Origin: Calocera cornea HHB12733
Taxonomy: Eukaryota; Basidiomycota; Dacrymycetes; Dacrymycetales; Dacrymycetaceae
Length of the DNA: 64,000 nucleotides
Reading direction: 5' to 3'
NCBI GenBank assembly: GCA_001632435.1
Contig: KV423944.1
Coordinates: 71,540 to 135,539 of the forward strand
The position numbers and the translations under genes are program-made. Numbering within the stretch: position 1 is the first letter of the stretch; each line of letters opens with the position of its first letter. This document shows positions 33,815-45,710 of the stretch, piece after piece. A model generated the notes under the pieces. The model was not told the origin of the DNA and did no database searches. It worked only from the letters and a program-made list of their open reading frames with translations.

Positions 33815-35855
33815 CTACCAGCCCGGCACGCACACCTCCACGACGCCCTCCCTCTGATGATGCGCGCCGACGACCCAGGCGCGCACGCGCACGCCCCCCG
33901 CAACGTCCACGACAAGCTCGATCTCCGCCTGCGTCTGCGCCTGCGCCTGCGCGGGGGGGGCTTTGGACTTCTTGCCCGGGCCCGACTTGGTTGCCTCTGC
34001 GGGCGCGGGCGCGGGCGGGACGGGCAGGAGGAGCGCGGCGAGCTGGGTGGAGGGGACGAGCTGGAGGGTGCGGGTCTCTTCTGGCTCTTCGTCCTCCTCC
34101 TCCTCCTCGTCTTCCTCCTCTTCTTCGTCCTCCTCCTCGTCGGCCTCGTCGACCTCGCGCACCCGCTTCGGCGGACCGACACTCTGGACGGTGACGTTCT
34201 CCCTGCCCTCCCAGAGCTCTACGCCGACGGCGCCGACGCCGGGAGGGACGGGCACGCGCACCTTCCTCCGCGCGGGGAGGGGCGTGCCGGCGTGGACGAT
34301 CTGCCAGAAGGTGCCCGCGGGGCCGGGGTGCGCGTGGGGGAAGACGAGTCCGAGTGGGTGGGTGAGGGCCTTGGCGTGCTGCTCCGACGCGCGGGCGAGG
34401 GCCGGGTGCGGGTGCGGGAGAGGGTGCAGGATGGACAGCCGGGCCTGGAGCGCACAGCCGACCGCGACGACGTTCGCTGGGGGGAGGCTGTTGCTCAGCA
34501 CTGTCGGCGGGTGCGGGAGGAGGGCCTGCAGCGCCTCGGCCACGCCGGGGAGGGAGGCGGTGCCGCCTACGAGGAGGAGCTCGTCGAGGTGGGCCGGGTC
34601 GAGGTGGGCCTCGCGCAGGCAGTGGCGCACGTGGTCCACGATCTGGGTGTACACGCCGCGCGCGAGCAGGTCGAACCGCAGCGCGTTTATGCTCCCGTGG
34701 TAGTCCAGCCCGTCCTTGAGGCTCTCGACGTCGAGCGTCGCGCTGTTGCCCTGTGCGGCGGAGAGGGAGCGCTTGGTGAGCTCGGCGGCCGCGCGGAGCT
34801 TGGCGAGCGCGCGCAGGTCCGGGGCAGCGGTGGACGAGGGGGAGAGCGGCGTGCGCGTCTTCTTGCTGAACTCTTTGGCAAAGTGCGCGAGGAGGACAGC
34901 GTCGAGCGCGTGGCCGCCTAGGGCGGGGTGGACGGTGCGGTGCAGGACGTGCATGAGCGAGTGGTGCGAGACGGAGAGGAGCGTCGCGGTCGTGGACGAG
35001 GCGCCGATGTCGAGCACGAGGCTGCGGCGGTCTGCGGGCACGGGGTGCGGGGCGGCCGCGCCGTTCGCCGGGGCCGGTCGGGACTTGCCGTCCGCCGCTG
35101 CGGGCAGGGCGGGGGAGGCGGAGGAGGGCGCGTAGGCGAGCACGGCCGCGGCGGCCTCGTCCATGAGGGCGATGACGGCGATGCCCGCGTCCTGTGCGGC
35201 GGCGAGGAGGGCTGCGCGCTGGGTGTCGCTCCAGTCGGCGGGGCAGGAGAGGACGGCGCCGCGGATGAGGCGGTGGGAGAGGAAGTCCTGGGCGGACTGG
35301 AGGAGGGAGCGGAGGAAGAGCGCGGCGACGTCGCGCACGGTCAGCTGCTTCTCGACCGCCTCCGCCTCGCCCGCGGCCCCGTCCGGCGTGATCGTCACCG
35401 TGTACGTTGGCACCCCGCCCACGTCCGCAAGCTGTGCCGCGAGGGGGCTCTGGGGGCCGATCTCAGCAAATGACTTGCCGAGGTAGTTGCGGAAGCCGAG
35501 GATGGTGTTGGCGCTGTTCTTGACGAGCTGGGGCAGGGCCTGGTTGCCGATGTACGTCTCCGATCCGCTGAACGCGACGGCGCAGGCGATCTGCCGCTCG
35601 CCGTCCTCGTTTGCGATTGTGTCTGCGCGGCCCTCCTGCGCAGCGCCGTGTCAGCCTGCGTGGCGCCAGAGGAGGAGGAGGAAGGGAAGAGCGGACCTTG
35701 TTAATGACTGCGATGCTGGCGTACGCGTTTCCAAAGTTGATGCCGATGACGCTGTGTGCGTGCTCGTCCGCGCTGGCTGGTGCTGCTGCTGGTGCTGTTG
35801 CGGGTGTTGCGGTGCCGTTTACGATGCCTGTCGGGGGGGAGACGGGGTTTGACAT
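33815..35855 (-). CDS. SSZ1: Ribosome-associated Hsp70-like protein Ssz1
   Basis: Atypical Hsp70 that pairs with zuotin in the ribosome-associated complex and stimulates Ssb on nascent chains. Two exons (35855-35697, 35635-33815) give 659 residues. The N-terminus after an Ala/Pro-rich leader is SVIGINFGNAYASIAVIN, then DTIANEDGERQIACAVAF and NTILGFRNYLGKSF, all Ssz1-like. DIGASSTTATLLSV and LLLVGGTASLPGVAEAL mark the rest of the ATPase domain. Yeast Ssz1 has about 540 residues; the surplus here includes linkers in the ATPase domain and a run of almost only Glu and Asp near residues 555-585, encoded by 34095-34150, followed by a basic stretch. The gene is divergent from the HIG1 gene. Confidence 0.9.
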
Positions 35856-36306
35856 TGTGTGGTGGGGGTGAGGTGGGTGCCTGGTGTAGGCTTTTAGTGC
35901 GGTTGGGAGAGCGGGGTGTTGTCCCGGCGGAGAGTGGAGAGTGGGGAGGAGGGGCAAGCAAGGGCGAAGGGAAGGGAGCCTGAGGGGAGCGGGTCACTGT
36001 CCCTCGCTGCTCTCCCACCTCCGTTGAAAAATCCACCGCCGGCCTGCTGCACATTGCGGAGCTAATTGCACGCGGCACAGCCACGCCAGGGAGCGCCGAG
36101 CTGGGCGAGCGCGGGATCGGCGCACGATCGACAGCTCCCTCCCCCCCTTACCTTCTACGGCCCCCTCCTCACTCCTCACCGGGGCGACATCCAGCACTGC
36201 AGAACCGCAACCGCCACCCAAGCTGATCCACACAACCTGCCATCTCGCACGCGACTGGCGGGGCCCCCCTCCCTGCACTCCTCCCACCACCGAGCCGCCC
36301 CACCCC
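35856..36306. promoter_or_regulatory. Divergent promoter region, SSZ1 and HIG1-domain gene
   Basis: 451 bp separate the two start codons, so both promoters lie here. No further gene was seen. Confidence 0.5.
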
Positions 36307-37072
36307 ATGTCCTTCCCGCGCCACGTCCACGACTCGGACGAGGTGCGGGAGACGTACGTCCAGAAGGGGCTTCGCAAGTGCAAGGAGCAGCCCGTGGTCC
36401 CCGTCGGTGCGTGCCCCGCCCCCGCCCCCCGGCCTTGCTCTCCTCCCAGCTGACCCTCCCCCCCCAGGCGTCCTCCTAACGACGCTCGCCTTCCTAGGGG
36501 CGACGCGCTCCCTGCGCACGGGCGACAAAGCCGCGTTCAACCTCTACCTGCGGTTCCGCGTGCTCGCGCAGGGCCTGACCGTCCTGGGCTGCGTCGCGGG
36601 CGCGTACTGGGTCGGGCGGGGCGCGCGCGCGGAGGGCCGCGAGCGCGCGCGCGAGGCCGCACGCCGCGGCGAGTGGGCGGCCGCGTCGGCCAGGAGGGAG
36701 GACCCGTTCGGGCACGGCCTCGGCGGGAGGCTGAGGGAGGCGGAGAGGCTCACGAGGCTTGAGGAGGAGGCCGATGCCCGCTTGGGCTCGGCCAGCGCGG
36801 CTGCCGATGCCGATCCCGATCCCGCAGCCGCAGCCGCATCCCCAGGCCCAGGCAAGACCTCGGCAGAAGTGAACGCGGCGCTGGCGCGTGCTCGAGCGAA
36901 GGCGAACGCCGACAAGCGCAGCAGGAACCGGGGCGGGGGCGGGGGCGGGGGCGGGAGTGGGGGCGGGAGTGGGAGTGGGGAGGCGGAGGCGGAGGTGGTG
37001 CACGAGCCTATGCGCGTGAGGGACCTGCTCGATGCCGGCCACCTGAGGGAGGTGCTGGATCGGCGGGCGGGG
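36307..37072 (+). CDS. HIG1-domain protein (Rcf family), cut by assembly gap
   Basis: HIG1-domain proteins sit in the mitochondrial inner membrane and assist assembly or association of respiratory complexes III and IV. Exon 1 begins MSFPRHVHDSDEVRETYVQ and ends in CKEQPVVPV; an intron with a GTGCGT donor leads to GVLLTTLAFLGATRSLRTGD, then FNLYLRFRVLAQGLTVLG, the second helix. This is the two-helix HIG1 fold with the usual QG motif. The C-terminal part is long, Arg/Ala-rich and ends in Gly/Ser repeats encoded by G-rich DNA, then VVHEPMRVRDLLDAGHL before the run of N. The stop codon is lost in the gap, so the length is unknown. It is longer at the C-terminus than budding yeast Rcf1. Confidence 0.85.
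36929..36980. repeat. GGGGGC-type repeat coding Gly-rich linker
   Basis: Tandem G-rich hexamers inside the HIG1 gene code a Gly/Ser tract. The sequence can form quadruplexes and ends about 90 bp before the assembly gap. Confidence 0.7.
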
Positions 37073-37292
37073 NNNNNNNNNNNNNNNNNNNNNNNNNNNN
37101 NNNNNNNNNNNNNNNNNNNNNNNNNNNNNNNNNNNNNNNNNNNNNNNNNNNNNNNNNNNNNNNNNNNNNNNNNNNNNNNNNNNNNNNNNNNNNNNNNNNN
37201 NNNNNNNNNNNNNNNNNNNNNNNNNNNNNNNNNNNNNNNNNNNNNNNNNNNNNNNNNNNNNNNNNNNNNNNNNNNNNNNNNNNNNNNNNNNN
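37073..37292. other. Assembly gap, 220 N
   Basis: Unknown bases interrupt the HIG1-domain gene. The true length may differ from 220. After the gap, 37293-37543 is probably the 3' region of the GDP-mannose transporter gene. Confidence 0.99.
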
Positions 37293-37543
37293 TACCGTAC
37301 ACGCATGGACGCATCGCAAAATCATATACATTGCTCTCTATGGGTATACGCTGTGACGCCTCGCTCGCGTCGTCGCTCGCTACAGGTTGCACATATAGTA
37401 GGGCGGGCCGCCCGGCCCAGGCTGGTAGGCTGTGGCCGAGCGGGTGGGGAGGGGGTGGGGGTGACACCTGCGGGTGCAGTGGGGCTGCGAGCCGATAGGC
37501 CGGGGCACGTGTGTATATGCGCGGGCATGGGGTGAAACGCTCG

Positions 37544-39133
37544 CTACGCCTTGCGCGTGTACATCGGGATCCCCCCGTCGCCCGTCGTCTTGGCCTTCTC
37601 GACCTTGCTCTGGTTCTGCTTCGCCACGGCGTACACGATGCCCGCGAGGAAGCCGACGGTGATGGCGCTGACCGAGCCGAGCGTGACGGCGTCGCCGAAG
37701 AAGATCATGCCTGAGGCGGCGACGGGGAGCTTGTTCAGGGCGCCGACCATGCTGCGGTCGGGGGCGTTAGTGGGCTTGGAGGTGGGGCAGGGGAGGGAGA
37801 TGTACCTGTACGTCGTGCTGCTCGTCACGCGCACGCACCACGCGGTGGTGTACGAGATCAGGACGGCCACACCGCCAGAGACCATGATAGCAAAGAGGAG
37901 GAAGTTGCGCGTCTCCGGAGGGCTTGGCGGAACGCATCAATTCCCGCACGTTCCGAGATGAATGAAAAGCACCCACAAATTCCGGTTCAGGTTCTCCGAG
38001 TTCCAGCTCTCCACCAACAGGGAGAAGATCACGAGGACAGGGACGGAGAGCAGGTTGTTGTAGAACATCGAGTCCCAGTCCTTGAACCCGGTCACCTTGA
38101 TGCGCTTGCGCATCGCGAGCACGTACGCGGCGCTCGCGAGGCAGTTGAGGAACATCCACAGGTAGCCAATGTTCACCGGCAGGCTGCCGACCGTCGTGAT
38201 CGCGTCCGGGAGGGGCGCGCTGACCGTTGAATCCATCGGGGACCACGCACCCGTGAGCGCGTGGATCGTGTTGGTGATGTCGGACCAGGCCGCGATGATG
38301 GAGGAGAAGACCATGAGGAAGAATGAGATGAGCGTCAGGCCGGTCACGTGCCCGCCGAACCAGAGGACCTCGCCATAGGCCTGCGACCGTCGATCAGCAC
38401 GATTATAAACAGGGATGTAAAGTGACATACAATGAGGATGATGGTCAGGTTTTTGAAGATGGTGTACACCGGAATACTGAGGAATTGCTACACCCATGGT
38501 CAGTCCCCGCTTCCTACTCGCCACGCGCCAAGCTCACCAAGCTCTTGGACCCGGTGTAGATGACCACAACGAGGGCAAAGCTGATCGGGAACCAAGCCTT
38601 CGCGTCCTTCATGTCAAAGTCGCGGAAGGAGATGACACCCATGCGCTTCATGGTCGATACGAGCGCGACGCAGACGACGGACTGAATCGTGAGAAGGAGG
38701 AAGTTCATTGAGAAATGTCGCCCGGAGAGGACGAACTGGGCAGAGTCAGTACGTTGGGAAGCGGAGGGGGAGAGGAACATACCTTGTTGACGACGGTCAT
38801 GACGATGGAAGAAGCGCAATATGAGAGAATGGGAAGCACTGATTCGGGGGAAGCATCGTCAGTCATCGCGTTCACCGAGCAGCAGAGCAAGTCAAGGAGC
38901 AGAGCAAGAACGGGCAACAAGTGGGCAGCACGCGTGCCAAAACGCGTGCCTCCCTTGCACGCAGGCGTAAAAAGCTCACGATTGGTCTCCGACATACTCG
39001 GGTTGGTCGGGCGCTCGGCCACGCCGCTCGACGCGCGCTTTGTGTGCTGGTGCGACGGGTGCTGGTGCTGCGGTTCCGCGTCGCTCGTCGGGACGGGCTT
39101 GTACTCTACCGGGGGGGACTTGGGGTCGGCCAT
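37544..39133 (-). CDS. VRG4: Golgi GDP-mannose transporter
   Basis: Nucleotide-sugar antiporter that imports GDP-mannose into the Golgi for protein and lipid mannosylation. It starts [16 protein letters not shown] with a hydrophilic tail, then after intron 1 [19 protein letters not shown] as the first helix. About seven exons follow with hydrophobic helices through [49 protein letters not shown], and the two substrate motifs of this family: FYNN in [12 protein letters not shown] and GALNK in [14 protein letters not shown]. These motifs are known to contact GDP-mannose in yeast Vrg4. The C-terminus is short and basic (PMYTRKA). Exon joins checked at 37929-37964 and at intron 1 keep frame. Specificity is well supported by the motifs. 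Confidence 0.93.
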
Positions 39134-40158
39134 GCTGGTGGTGCTGGTGGTGCTGTGGGGGACGTCTAGGTGCTCTGGGACGCCTGGTGGTCTAGGGACG
39201 TGGCGGCGGTGCGGGGCAGGGGAAGATAACGTGGAAGGCGGTGGTGGTCCCTTGCGATGGGACCGGGGTGGGTTCACGAGGGGCAGGACGCTGTGAGGGG
39301 CGATTAAAAGCCAGCTGAGGGTGGTGGTGATGGGGAGAAGGAAGGACGAGGACAACAAGCAGGCTCTGGCGCTGGCTTTGTGCGCGGGCTGTTGACACCT
39401 TTGGACGGTGCGAAGGAAGGGGGTTCGGGGAGTGCGAGCCAATGGCGCGCGCAGTGTCAGCCTCCCCTCCCCGCCCGCAGAGCACATGAAATGCTCCCGG
39501 CCGCTTTTGCCGGACCCTTTTGGGCGGCCAAGCTCGGTATTAGGACTACTAGTTGGTACGGGACATTGCACCCTGTAGCCGACATGAGCCAGCGGACATG
39601 CCTCGAATATCACCGCAGCGGCCCGTGGTCGCACACTGCTCACATCCCATCAACCACCAGACGCGAACTGTGTGAACTAGTGGGAGGCGGCCGCCTTCTA
39701 GCGCAAGGGGCGACAATGGACCGGGCGGGTGCGCGCGCAGAGTCGTTTTTAATAATGTTCGAGGCTGCCTCGGCCGGACACGACGCGACTCACTGACGCG
39801 TAAACTTCCCGTTGTGTGGGCTCGGCAGAGGGTTGACGGCACTCCTATTTGAGGCCTGATGAGCTGGTTATGACAGCAACGGTGTAGCTTGATGCTTTCT
39901 TGGGCACTCTTCCTGCCAGTCAGTTTCCGCCCGAGCCATGTCTTACGTGCCCGTGGCTATCCTGGAGACTGAGTTCCTCGGAATCAAAGCGCAAGAAAAC
40001 GGACAGGAACAAGACATCATCGTAGTATAACGTCCCAGGGCCACAGATATATACAAACGGATCAATTCTAGCCAAGCGTCTGCCTCGCCTCACCGCATAC
40101 CACCTCGCAATCGCAATCGATCCTTTTTGCCTCTCCCTCCGCAGCAGCCACGGCGCGC
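39134..40158. other. Intergenic between VRG4 and ERG9
   Basis: About 1 kb holding the VRG4 promoter and the ERG9 3' region. Open frames here have no recognisable domain. Confidence 0.5.
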
Positions 40159-41818
40159 CTACATGAGGTCGAAGAACCAGATGACGCCAAAGGCGATCCC
40201 GGCGGTGACGGCAAACATGACGAGGGTGACGCCGAGCATAGCAGCGAGGAGCCACCAGGGGGCCTGGTCGCCCTGGTTCTGGATGACCTTGGTCGGGTCG
40301 AGCCCGACCTTGAGTGCGAGCTCGCGCTTCTGCTTCTCGTTCTCGCGCACGATGCGTCGCTGGTAGATGAGCGCGCGCGCGTCGCCCCCCGGCGCCGTGG
40401 CGGAGACTGTGGGCGCGCCGTCGCCGGACTGAGGCGGGATCATGGAGATGAAGGACGGGTAGTGGTGCTCGCACCACTGCTCGATCTTGCCGCACGCGAC
40501 GGAGAACTTGAGGTAGTTCGGGTCCTGCGGAACCGTCTTGGCGTGGATGCGCCGCGCGTAGTCGCGGAACACGTACGCCACGTCGCGCGGGTTGGTCGCC
40601 TTGCCCATCAGCTGCAGCAACCGGTCAAGTTAGTAACTATGCCTCTTGCGCGGTGGGAGGGAGGGAAGGACGCACCTGCACGGTGATGCCCCTCCGGATC
40701 TTGACGTTCTTCTTGAGCACATCGGGGTTCATGAAGCACAGAGCGAGGGTGGCGATGGCCATGACCTGGGGGATAGCGACAAAGTTGAACACGCTCTGGT
40801 TCTTGAGCATGGTGAGGTAGTCCAGTGTGTCAATCGAGTGCCGGAGCGCGTCGAGGACCATCCCGCTGAGTGCGAAGAGGGCCTTCTGCTCGCGCTCGGG
40901 CAGCGTAAGCTCCTTGATGTCGTCGAAGCCGTACTTCCCCCAGATCTCCTTGGGCCAGAAGAACCGCCCGTCGTCGACGTCCTCGCGGAAGTCGCGGGTG
41001 ATGTTGGTCTTCTGGAGGAAGAGCCCGCAGCTGTCGGACAGCTCGAGCTGCTCCGCAATCCACTCCTGCTCTTTGCCCGTCGCGGCGAACAGACGGGAGA
41101 GGCCCTCGCCGACCAGCCCCGCGACGTAGTGGCAGTACAGGTCGTACTCCTCGATCGTCTCGACGTAGAAGGAGCGGCCGGGGGAGACTCGGTCGCAGAA
41201 GTCCGCCATGCCCTTCCCGGTCTTCTTCGTGATGTCCCTGATAACATCAAAACAGCTGTGCACCCCATCCCATCAGCACATCATTCGTGACCAGAAGTGG
41301 TGGAGCAGCTCACGGCTTGGGGATCTGGGCCAGCTCGGCGATGACGACGTCAAAGTGCACGCAGACCTCGCGGTCCTTCTCGTCGGGCCCGTTGCCGGAG
41401 AAGTTCCAGCCGGGTTCGTCGAGCCGCTTGTAAAAGTCGCGCAGGAGCGGCTGCTTCACCTCGACGGGGATCGACATGTCGTCCTCGATGGTGTCGAGCG
41501 CGCGGAGCGCGAGATAGAACAGGCAGATCTTTGCACACCCGTCAGTTCGCATTGCGCGGCGTGGGAGTGCGTGGGTAAAAGACGCACGATCCGAGCGAGG
41601 TCGCCCTGGAGGTTCTTGATGACCACGGCGAAGGAGCGGGAGGTGAGGTCGAGGTATCCCCAGCACTCGCGCATGGTCTCCCTGTCCCAGCCCGTGGACT
41701 CCTTCTCGCGGGGGTCTGCGAGGTCGCGGTTGTCCGTCCAGACATAGTACTGGATGAGTGAGCGGAGCTCGTTGGGGTGGGTGAAGAGGAGGAGGAGGAG
41801 CTCGGACGCTTTGGGCAT
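40159..41818 (-). CDS. ERG9: Squalene synthase
   Basis: ER enzyme that condenses two farnesyl diphosphates to squalene with NADPH, the first committed step of ergosterol synthesis. Four exons (41818-41588, 41528-41314, 41255-40676, 40611-40159) give 492 residues. Signatures in order: YYVWTDNRDLADP, the first Asp-rich motif DTIEDD near residue 89, YCHYVAGLVGEGLSRLF, the second Asp-rich region NITRDFREDVDDGRFFWP, and FNFVAIPQVMAIATLA. The C-terminus has the expected single membrane anchor, WWLLAAMLGVTLVMFAVTAG followed by VIWFFDLM. It is divergent from the 66-aa ORF. No sterol-regulatory element was searched for systematically. Confidence 0.97.
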
Positions 41819-42417
41819 GTTGGCGGCGAGCGGGCGCGGGGAGCGAGGTGGGAGGTGAGCGACGAGAGGGAACGGCGGTGAGGAGAGCAGGTAGGGGAGA
41901 AGGATGAGAGAAGAGCTCGAGGAACGGCGGAGGAGGGGTTGACGACGTGGGGCCGGAGGGGCGTATGAATTGGACGGGGCCAGAAGGACCCTTATGGGGA
42001 GTCTGCCTTTTTGTGGAGGACGTGGCCCGATTGGCTGCGGACAAGGTCAGCAGGCGTGAGGCAGTCGGCCAGGACAGCCACAAAGTACCCACAGGGTGAA
42101 GAAATTGCAAGCGATTGCAGCGTGTGGTGGGGTTAGGTGTACGAGAGAGTTGTCGGATCTGCTTGGAAGTGGGCTCTTATACGCACGCAGGAAGAAGGAG
42201 AAGAAGTGTGCGTGTAGCGGGTGATAAGGCACGGCACAGGTCAGCACTTGCGGCGGCTCCGTTCGCACATCCCTCGCCTCACTAACCTATTGGTCACGGT
42301 CACAGACCCACAACCCGTCCCTCGACCGTCGCCACCTTCCCCTTCCAGCTCTTCACCCCCTGCATTACTCGCCCTCGCCCTCGCCCCGTCCACACCCCAC
42401 CCCCCGCAAGAGAAATC
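41819..42417. promoter_or_regulatory. Divergent promoter region, ERG9 and small ORF
   Basis: About 600 bp with no other gene. The ERG9 promoter is here, and a C/T-rich leader precedes the 42418 ATG. Confidence 0.5.
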
Positions 42418-42618
42418 ATGGACACCCCGCTCCCCGCGCCCGTCCGCATCCAGCTGCTCTCCGCCCACCCCGTCCCGGCCTCCCAAGCGGCCATCGAGCT
42501 CCAGGCGTTCGTGGCCCAGTACGCGGGCAGGGCCGAGAGCGGGGACGTCGTCCTGGGGGGGCTGGAGAAGTTGGCTGGGGCGCTGGAGGAGAGCGCTGGG
42601 GCTGAGGGCGGGAAATGA
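42418..42618 (+). CDS. Small 66-residue protein of unknown function
   Basis: The frame starts MDTPLPAPVRIQLLSAHPVP and ends EESAGAEGGK, without an intron. It is preceded by a C-rich leader and an A-rich start context (GAAATCATGG). The protein has an amphipathic helical look (AAIELQAFVAQYAGRA, then LEKLAGALEES) and no membrane segment. I do not recognise it. The regular composition and the promoter-like upstream sequence favour a real gene, but a random 66-codon frame cannot be excluded in GC-rich DNA. Confidence 0.45.
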   Translation: MDTPLPAPVRIQLLSAHPVPASQAAIELQAFVAQYAGRAESGDVVLGGLEKLAGALEESAGAEGGK

Positions 42619-43374
42619 GCAGCAGGCGCAGGGGATCGCCCCGCCTGCGAGGAAGGAACGCCGCCCGCCGGGCCCGACCACGGCGAGGAACGCTCAGGCT
42701 GCGGGCTTCTGTTGCGCCCGTCGCCCCCGATACGCCAACACTACTACACCATACTCTACGATACACGATGCGCCAGCCAGCCAGCCAGCCGATCGCATAC
42801 CCATCCGTCCGGGCACGGCCGTGGACGGAAGACGGCAGATAGATAGACGAACCCGGCGAGCAGGCGGCGGTGGACGAGCGATGGACGATGGACGGCGGGA
42901 GAGCCTCGGTGCCGGGAACCGGGCGAGATAAGGGGACTAGGGACGATCGTCGCTGCTTCGTGCGCGTTCTGGGCGTATCTTTTCCTGGATGGGGTGACTG
43001 GGCGGGGAGGAACGTGCGCCTGGGGTGGTATAATACGGCGACGTTGCATTATGGTAGCTGTGTTAATGAAGCATTGTACGTCCCTAGCAAAGTCATGTTG
43101 GCCGGAGAAACCTTGGATGCCCTCGGAGATGTTCCAGCATGGCAAGGGACCGCCCCCGCCCGCGCGGCTGTGCATCCCCTGCCCTGCCGCATCTCCGTCG
43201 TCTCCATCCCCTCTGCACCGCACAACGGGGCAACAACCTCTGTGCTTCTCTCCCCGCCCGTATTTTCCTCTCCGTCCTCTCCGTCCGTCCTCCTCTGATC
43301 ATCCGATCCTGCGACCCCGTGATCTCCGATACGTGATACGTGAACCGTGCCACACTAGCTGTACATCGTGAACA
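42619..43374. other. Intergenic, upstream of coronin
   Basis: About 750 bp with no supported gene. A minus-strand frame (42756-43223) has no domain. The last 200 bp are C/T-rich and probably hold the coronin promoter and leader. Confidence 0.5.
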
Positions 43375-45341
43375 ATGTCGCGCTTCGTCCGACCGTCCAA
43401 GTACCGGTGCGTTGCCTCCCCCCTGTGCTCACGCGCTGCGGTGCATATAGCTGAGTATATGCGCCTTGCAGGCATGTCTTTGGCCAGCAGGGGAAGAAGG
43501 AGTTCGGCCTCGAGAACCTCAAGGTGTCCAACTCGGCGTGGGACACCAACATGATTGATGCTTCTGGCGTACGTCCGCGTCGTTGACGGAGCGGCCGGAC
43601 GACGGTGTTGTGTGCTGACCGGGTGTGCCCAGAAATACCTCTCGCTCAACTGGAACGCCTCCGGCGGCGGGGCGTTTGCGATTCTGCCGCTCCCCTCGCC
43701 CTTCGCGCCCCTGCCGTTCAACCTGCACACCAAACTGCCGGACATCATCCCGCTCGCGCGGGGCCACAGCGCGCCGGTCCTCGACACGGCCTGGTCGCCG
43801 CACGACGACAGCGTCGTCGCCTCTGCTGGCGAGGACGGGCGGGTGCTGATCTGGAAGGTCGAGGAGGAGGCGTTCGTCGGCTGGGGCGCGGACAAGTGGG
43901 AGCCAGTCGACTTCTCCCCCGCGGCGCGCATCCAGGGCTCCGGGCGCAAGGTCGGCCAGGTCCTCTTCCACCCCACGGCCGCGCACGTGCTGGCCACCGC
44001 GAGCGGGGACCATATGGTGAGGCTGTACGACCTGGGGAGTACCGACGAGCCCAAGACGACGTTGGTCGGGCACACGGACACGATCCAGAGCGTGGCGTTC
44101 AACTACAATGGCAGCCTGCTCGTCACGACCTGCCGTGACCGCAAGGTGCGCTTGTTCGACCCGCGCGCGGGTGGCGAGGCGGTGCGCTCCGCCGACGGGC
44201 ACCCGGGGGTCAAGGGCGCGCGGGTGGCGTGGATGGGCGACATGGACAGGTTCGCCACGACGGGCTTTAGCAGGATGAGCGATCGCCAAGTCGGCGTGTG
44301 GGACGCGGGGAGCCTCAAGAGCGAGAAGATGACCACGGTTGACCAGAGCAGCGGCGTGCTCATGCCCTTCTGGAGCGACAACAACATCCTCTTCCTCGGT
44401 GCGTCACGCGGCCCCTTTGACACAGCGCAGTACTCATCGCGTCGATAGCCGGAAAGGGCGACGGCAACGTGCGCTACTACGAGTACGAGAGCGGCACGCT
44501 GTACCCGCTTTCCGAGTACAAGTCCTCCGACCCGCAGCGCGGCATGTGCTTCCTCCCTCGGCGGGCGCTGAATGTGGCCGAGAACGAGATTGCCCGCGCG
44601 TACAAGGTCGTCGCGAGCGGCATCGAGCCCGTCGCGTTCATCTGCCCGCGAAAGGTGCGTCGGGTCGGGTGTTGCCTCGGACTTGCCTGCCAGTAACTGA
44701 TGCATCTGCCGCTTACACAGGCCGACGCCTTCCAGGCAGACATCTTCCCGCCCGCGCCGTCCGCCGAGCCCTCGCTCACCGCAGGCGAGTTCTTCACCTC
44801 CACCAAGCCCATCACGCGCAAGGTCGTCGACCTCGCCACGGGCTCCGTCTCCGTCTCCAGCACGCCCGTCAAGTCCGCCTCCCTGCCGACGCCGACGGCC
44901 TCCGCGCCCACGCCCGCGCCCGCCCCGCAGCCCGCGCGGCAGCAGACCGAGCCCCTCACCACCCCCAGCGCGGTGCCGACGCCCGCCCAGCCAATCCCAA
45001 CGAAGAAGATCGAGATGTCCGCCTCCTCGGGCCCGCTCCGCTCGCCAGTCTCCCCCAGCCCGACCCGCATCGAGGTCTCCCGCTCGGACAGCTTCCGCAT
45101 CCTCACGCCCAAGCCTGAACCGGAGGAGGCGAAGCCCGAGCGCGTCGATAGCCCGGACATTGACGTGCCCGAGCCGGCTACCCGCGTGGGTGCCGCCACC
45201 CTCGATGGCGGGCTCACGGCGGAGAACGAGAAGCTGAAGAAGGAGCTTGCGGCTTCGCAGGCTCAGGTACGGGAGCTGCAGATCCAGATCGACAGCATTA
45301 AGGAGGCGCAGAGGGCTGCGAAGGCCCTTCTTCTTGGCTGA
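43375..45341 (+). CDS. CRN1: Coronin
   Basis: Actin-bundling and Arp2/3-regulating WD-repeat protein of cortical actin patches. Five exons (43375-43406, 43472-43568, 43633-44398, 44449-44654, 44721-45341) give 573 residues. The N-terminal signature MSRFVRPSKYRHVFGQQGKK is diagnostic. WD blades follow: GHSAPVLDTAWSPHDDSVVA, VGQVLFHPTAAHVLATAS, GHTDTIQSVAFNYNGSLLVT and the coronin-specific ATTGFSRMSDRQVGVWDA. After GKGDGNVRYYEYE and RGMCFLPRRALNVAENEIAR comes a Pro/Thr/Ser-rich unique region, and the last 45 residues form the trimerising coiled coil (TAENEKLKKELAASQAQVRE). It is a standard fungal short coronin. Confidence 0.96.
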
Positions 45342-45710
45342 ACCCGCGGCAACGATCGAGAGGACGTAGATACGGCCGGAGAAGTCGTGGTTGTGACGCG
45401 AGTGCGCGTGTCGTCATATGTTTCTTCTTTGCGCCTGGACTAAAATGAACGCTTCTTTGGCGTCTGAATCTCATTCCGTTTTCGTCCATGCATTGCAAAA
45501 GATCAGGCGCGAGATATGTTGCAGACTGACTGCCTGTTGTGTGTGGTCTGTGGTCATTAACAGTCAAAACTAAGGGTTGTCGCTATGCTACGCGGCAATA
45601 AGTAACGAAGAATTATCGACAAGGAAGGTACAGTAATAAATACAACGGGGCAGGAGAAGGGAACGAAAGCACGTCGCACTGCAAACATACATCAACCCGC
45701 GTGAAACCGC
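45342..45710. other. Convergent 3' region, coronin and RCC2-like gene
   Basis: AT-rich spacer with both 3' ends. No gene was seen. Confidence 0.55.

Noticed and set aside
33788..34921. 377-codon plus-strand frame opposite SSZ1
   Set aside because: Antisense shadow of the Hsp70 gene, Gly/Arg-rich without domain.
42756..43223. 155-codon minus-strand frame upstream of coronin
   Set aside because: Low-complexity content, no domain, and it covers the probable coronin promoter.
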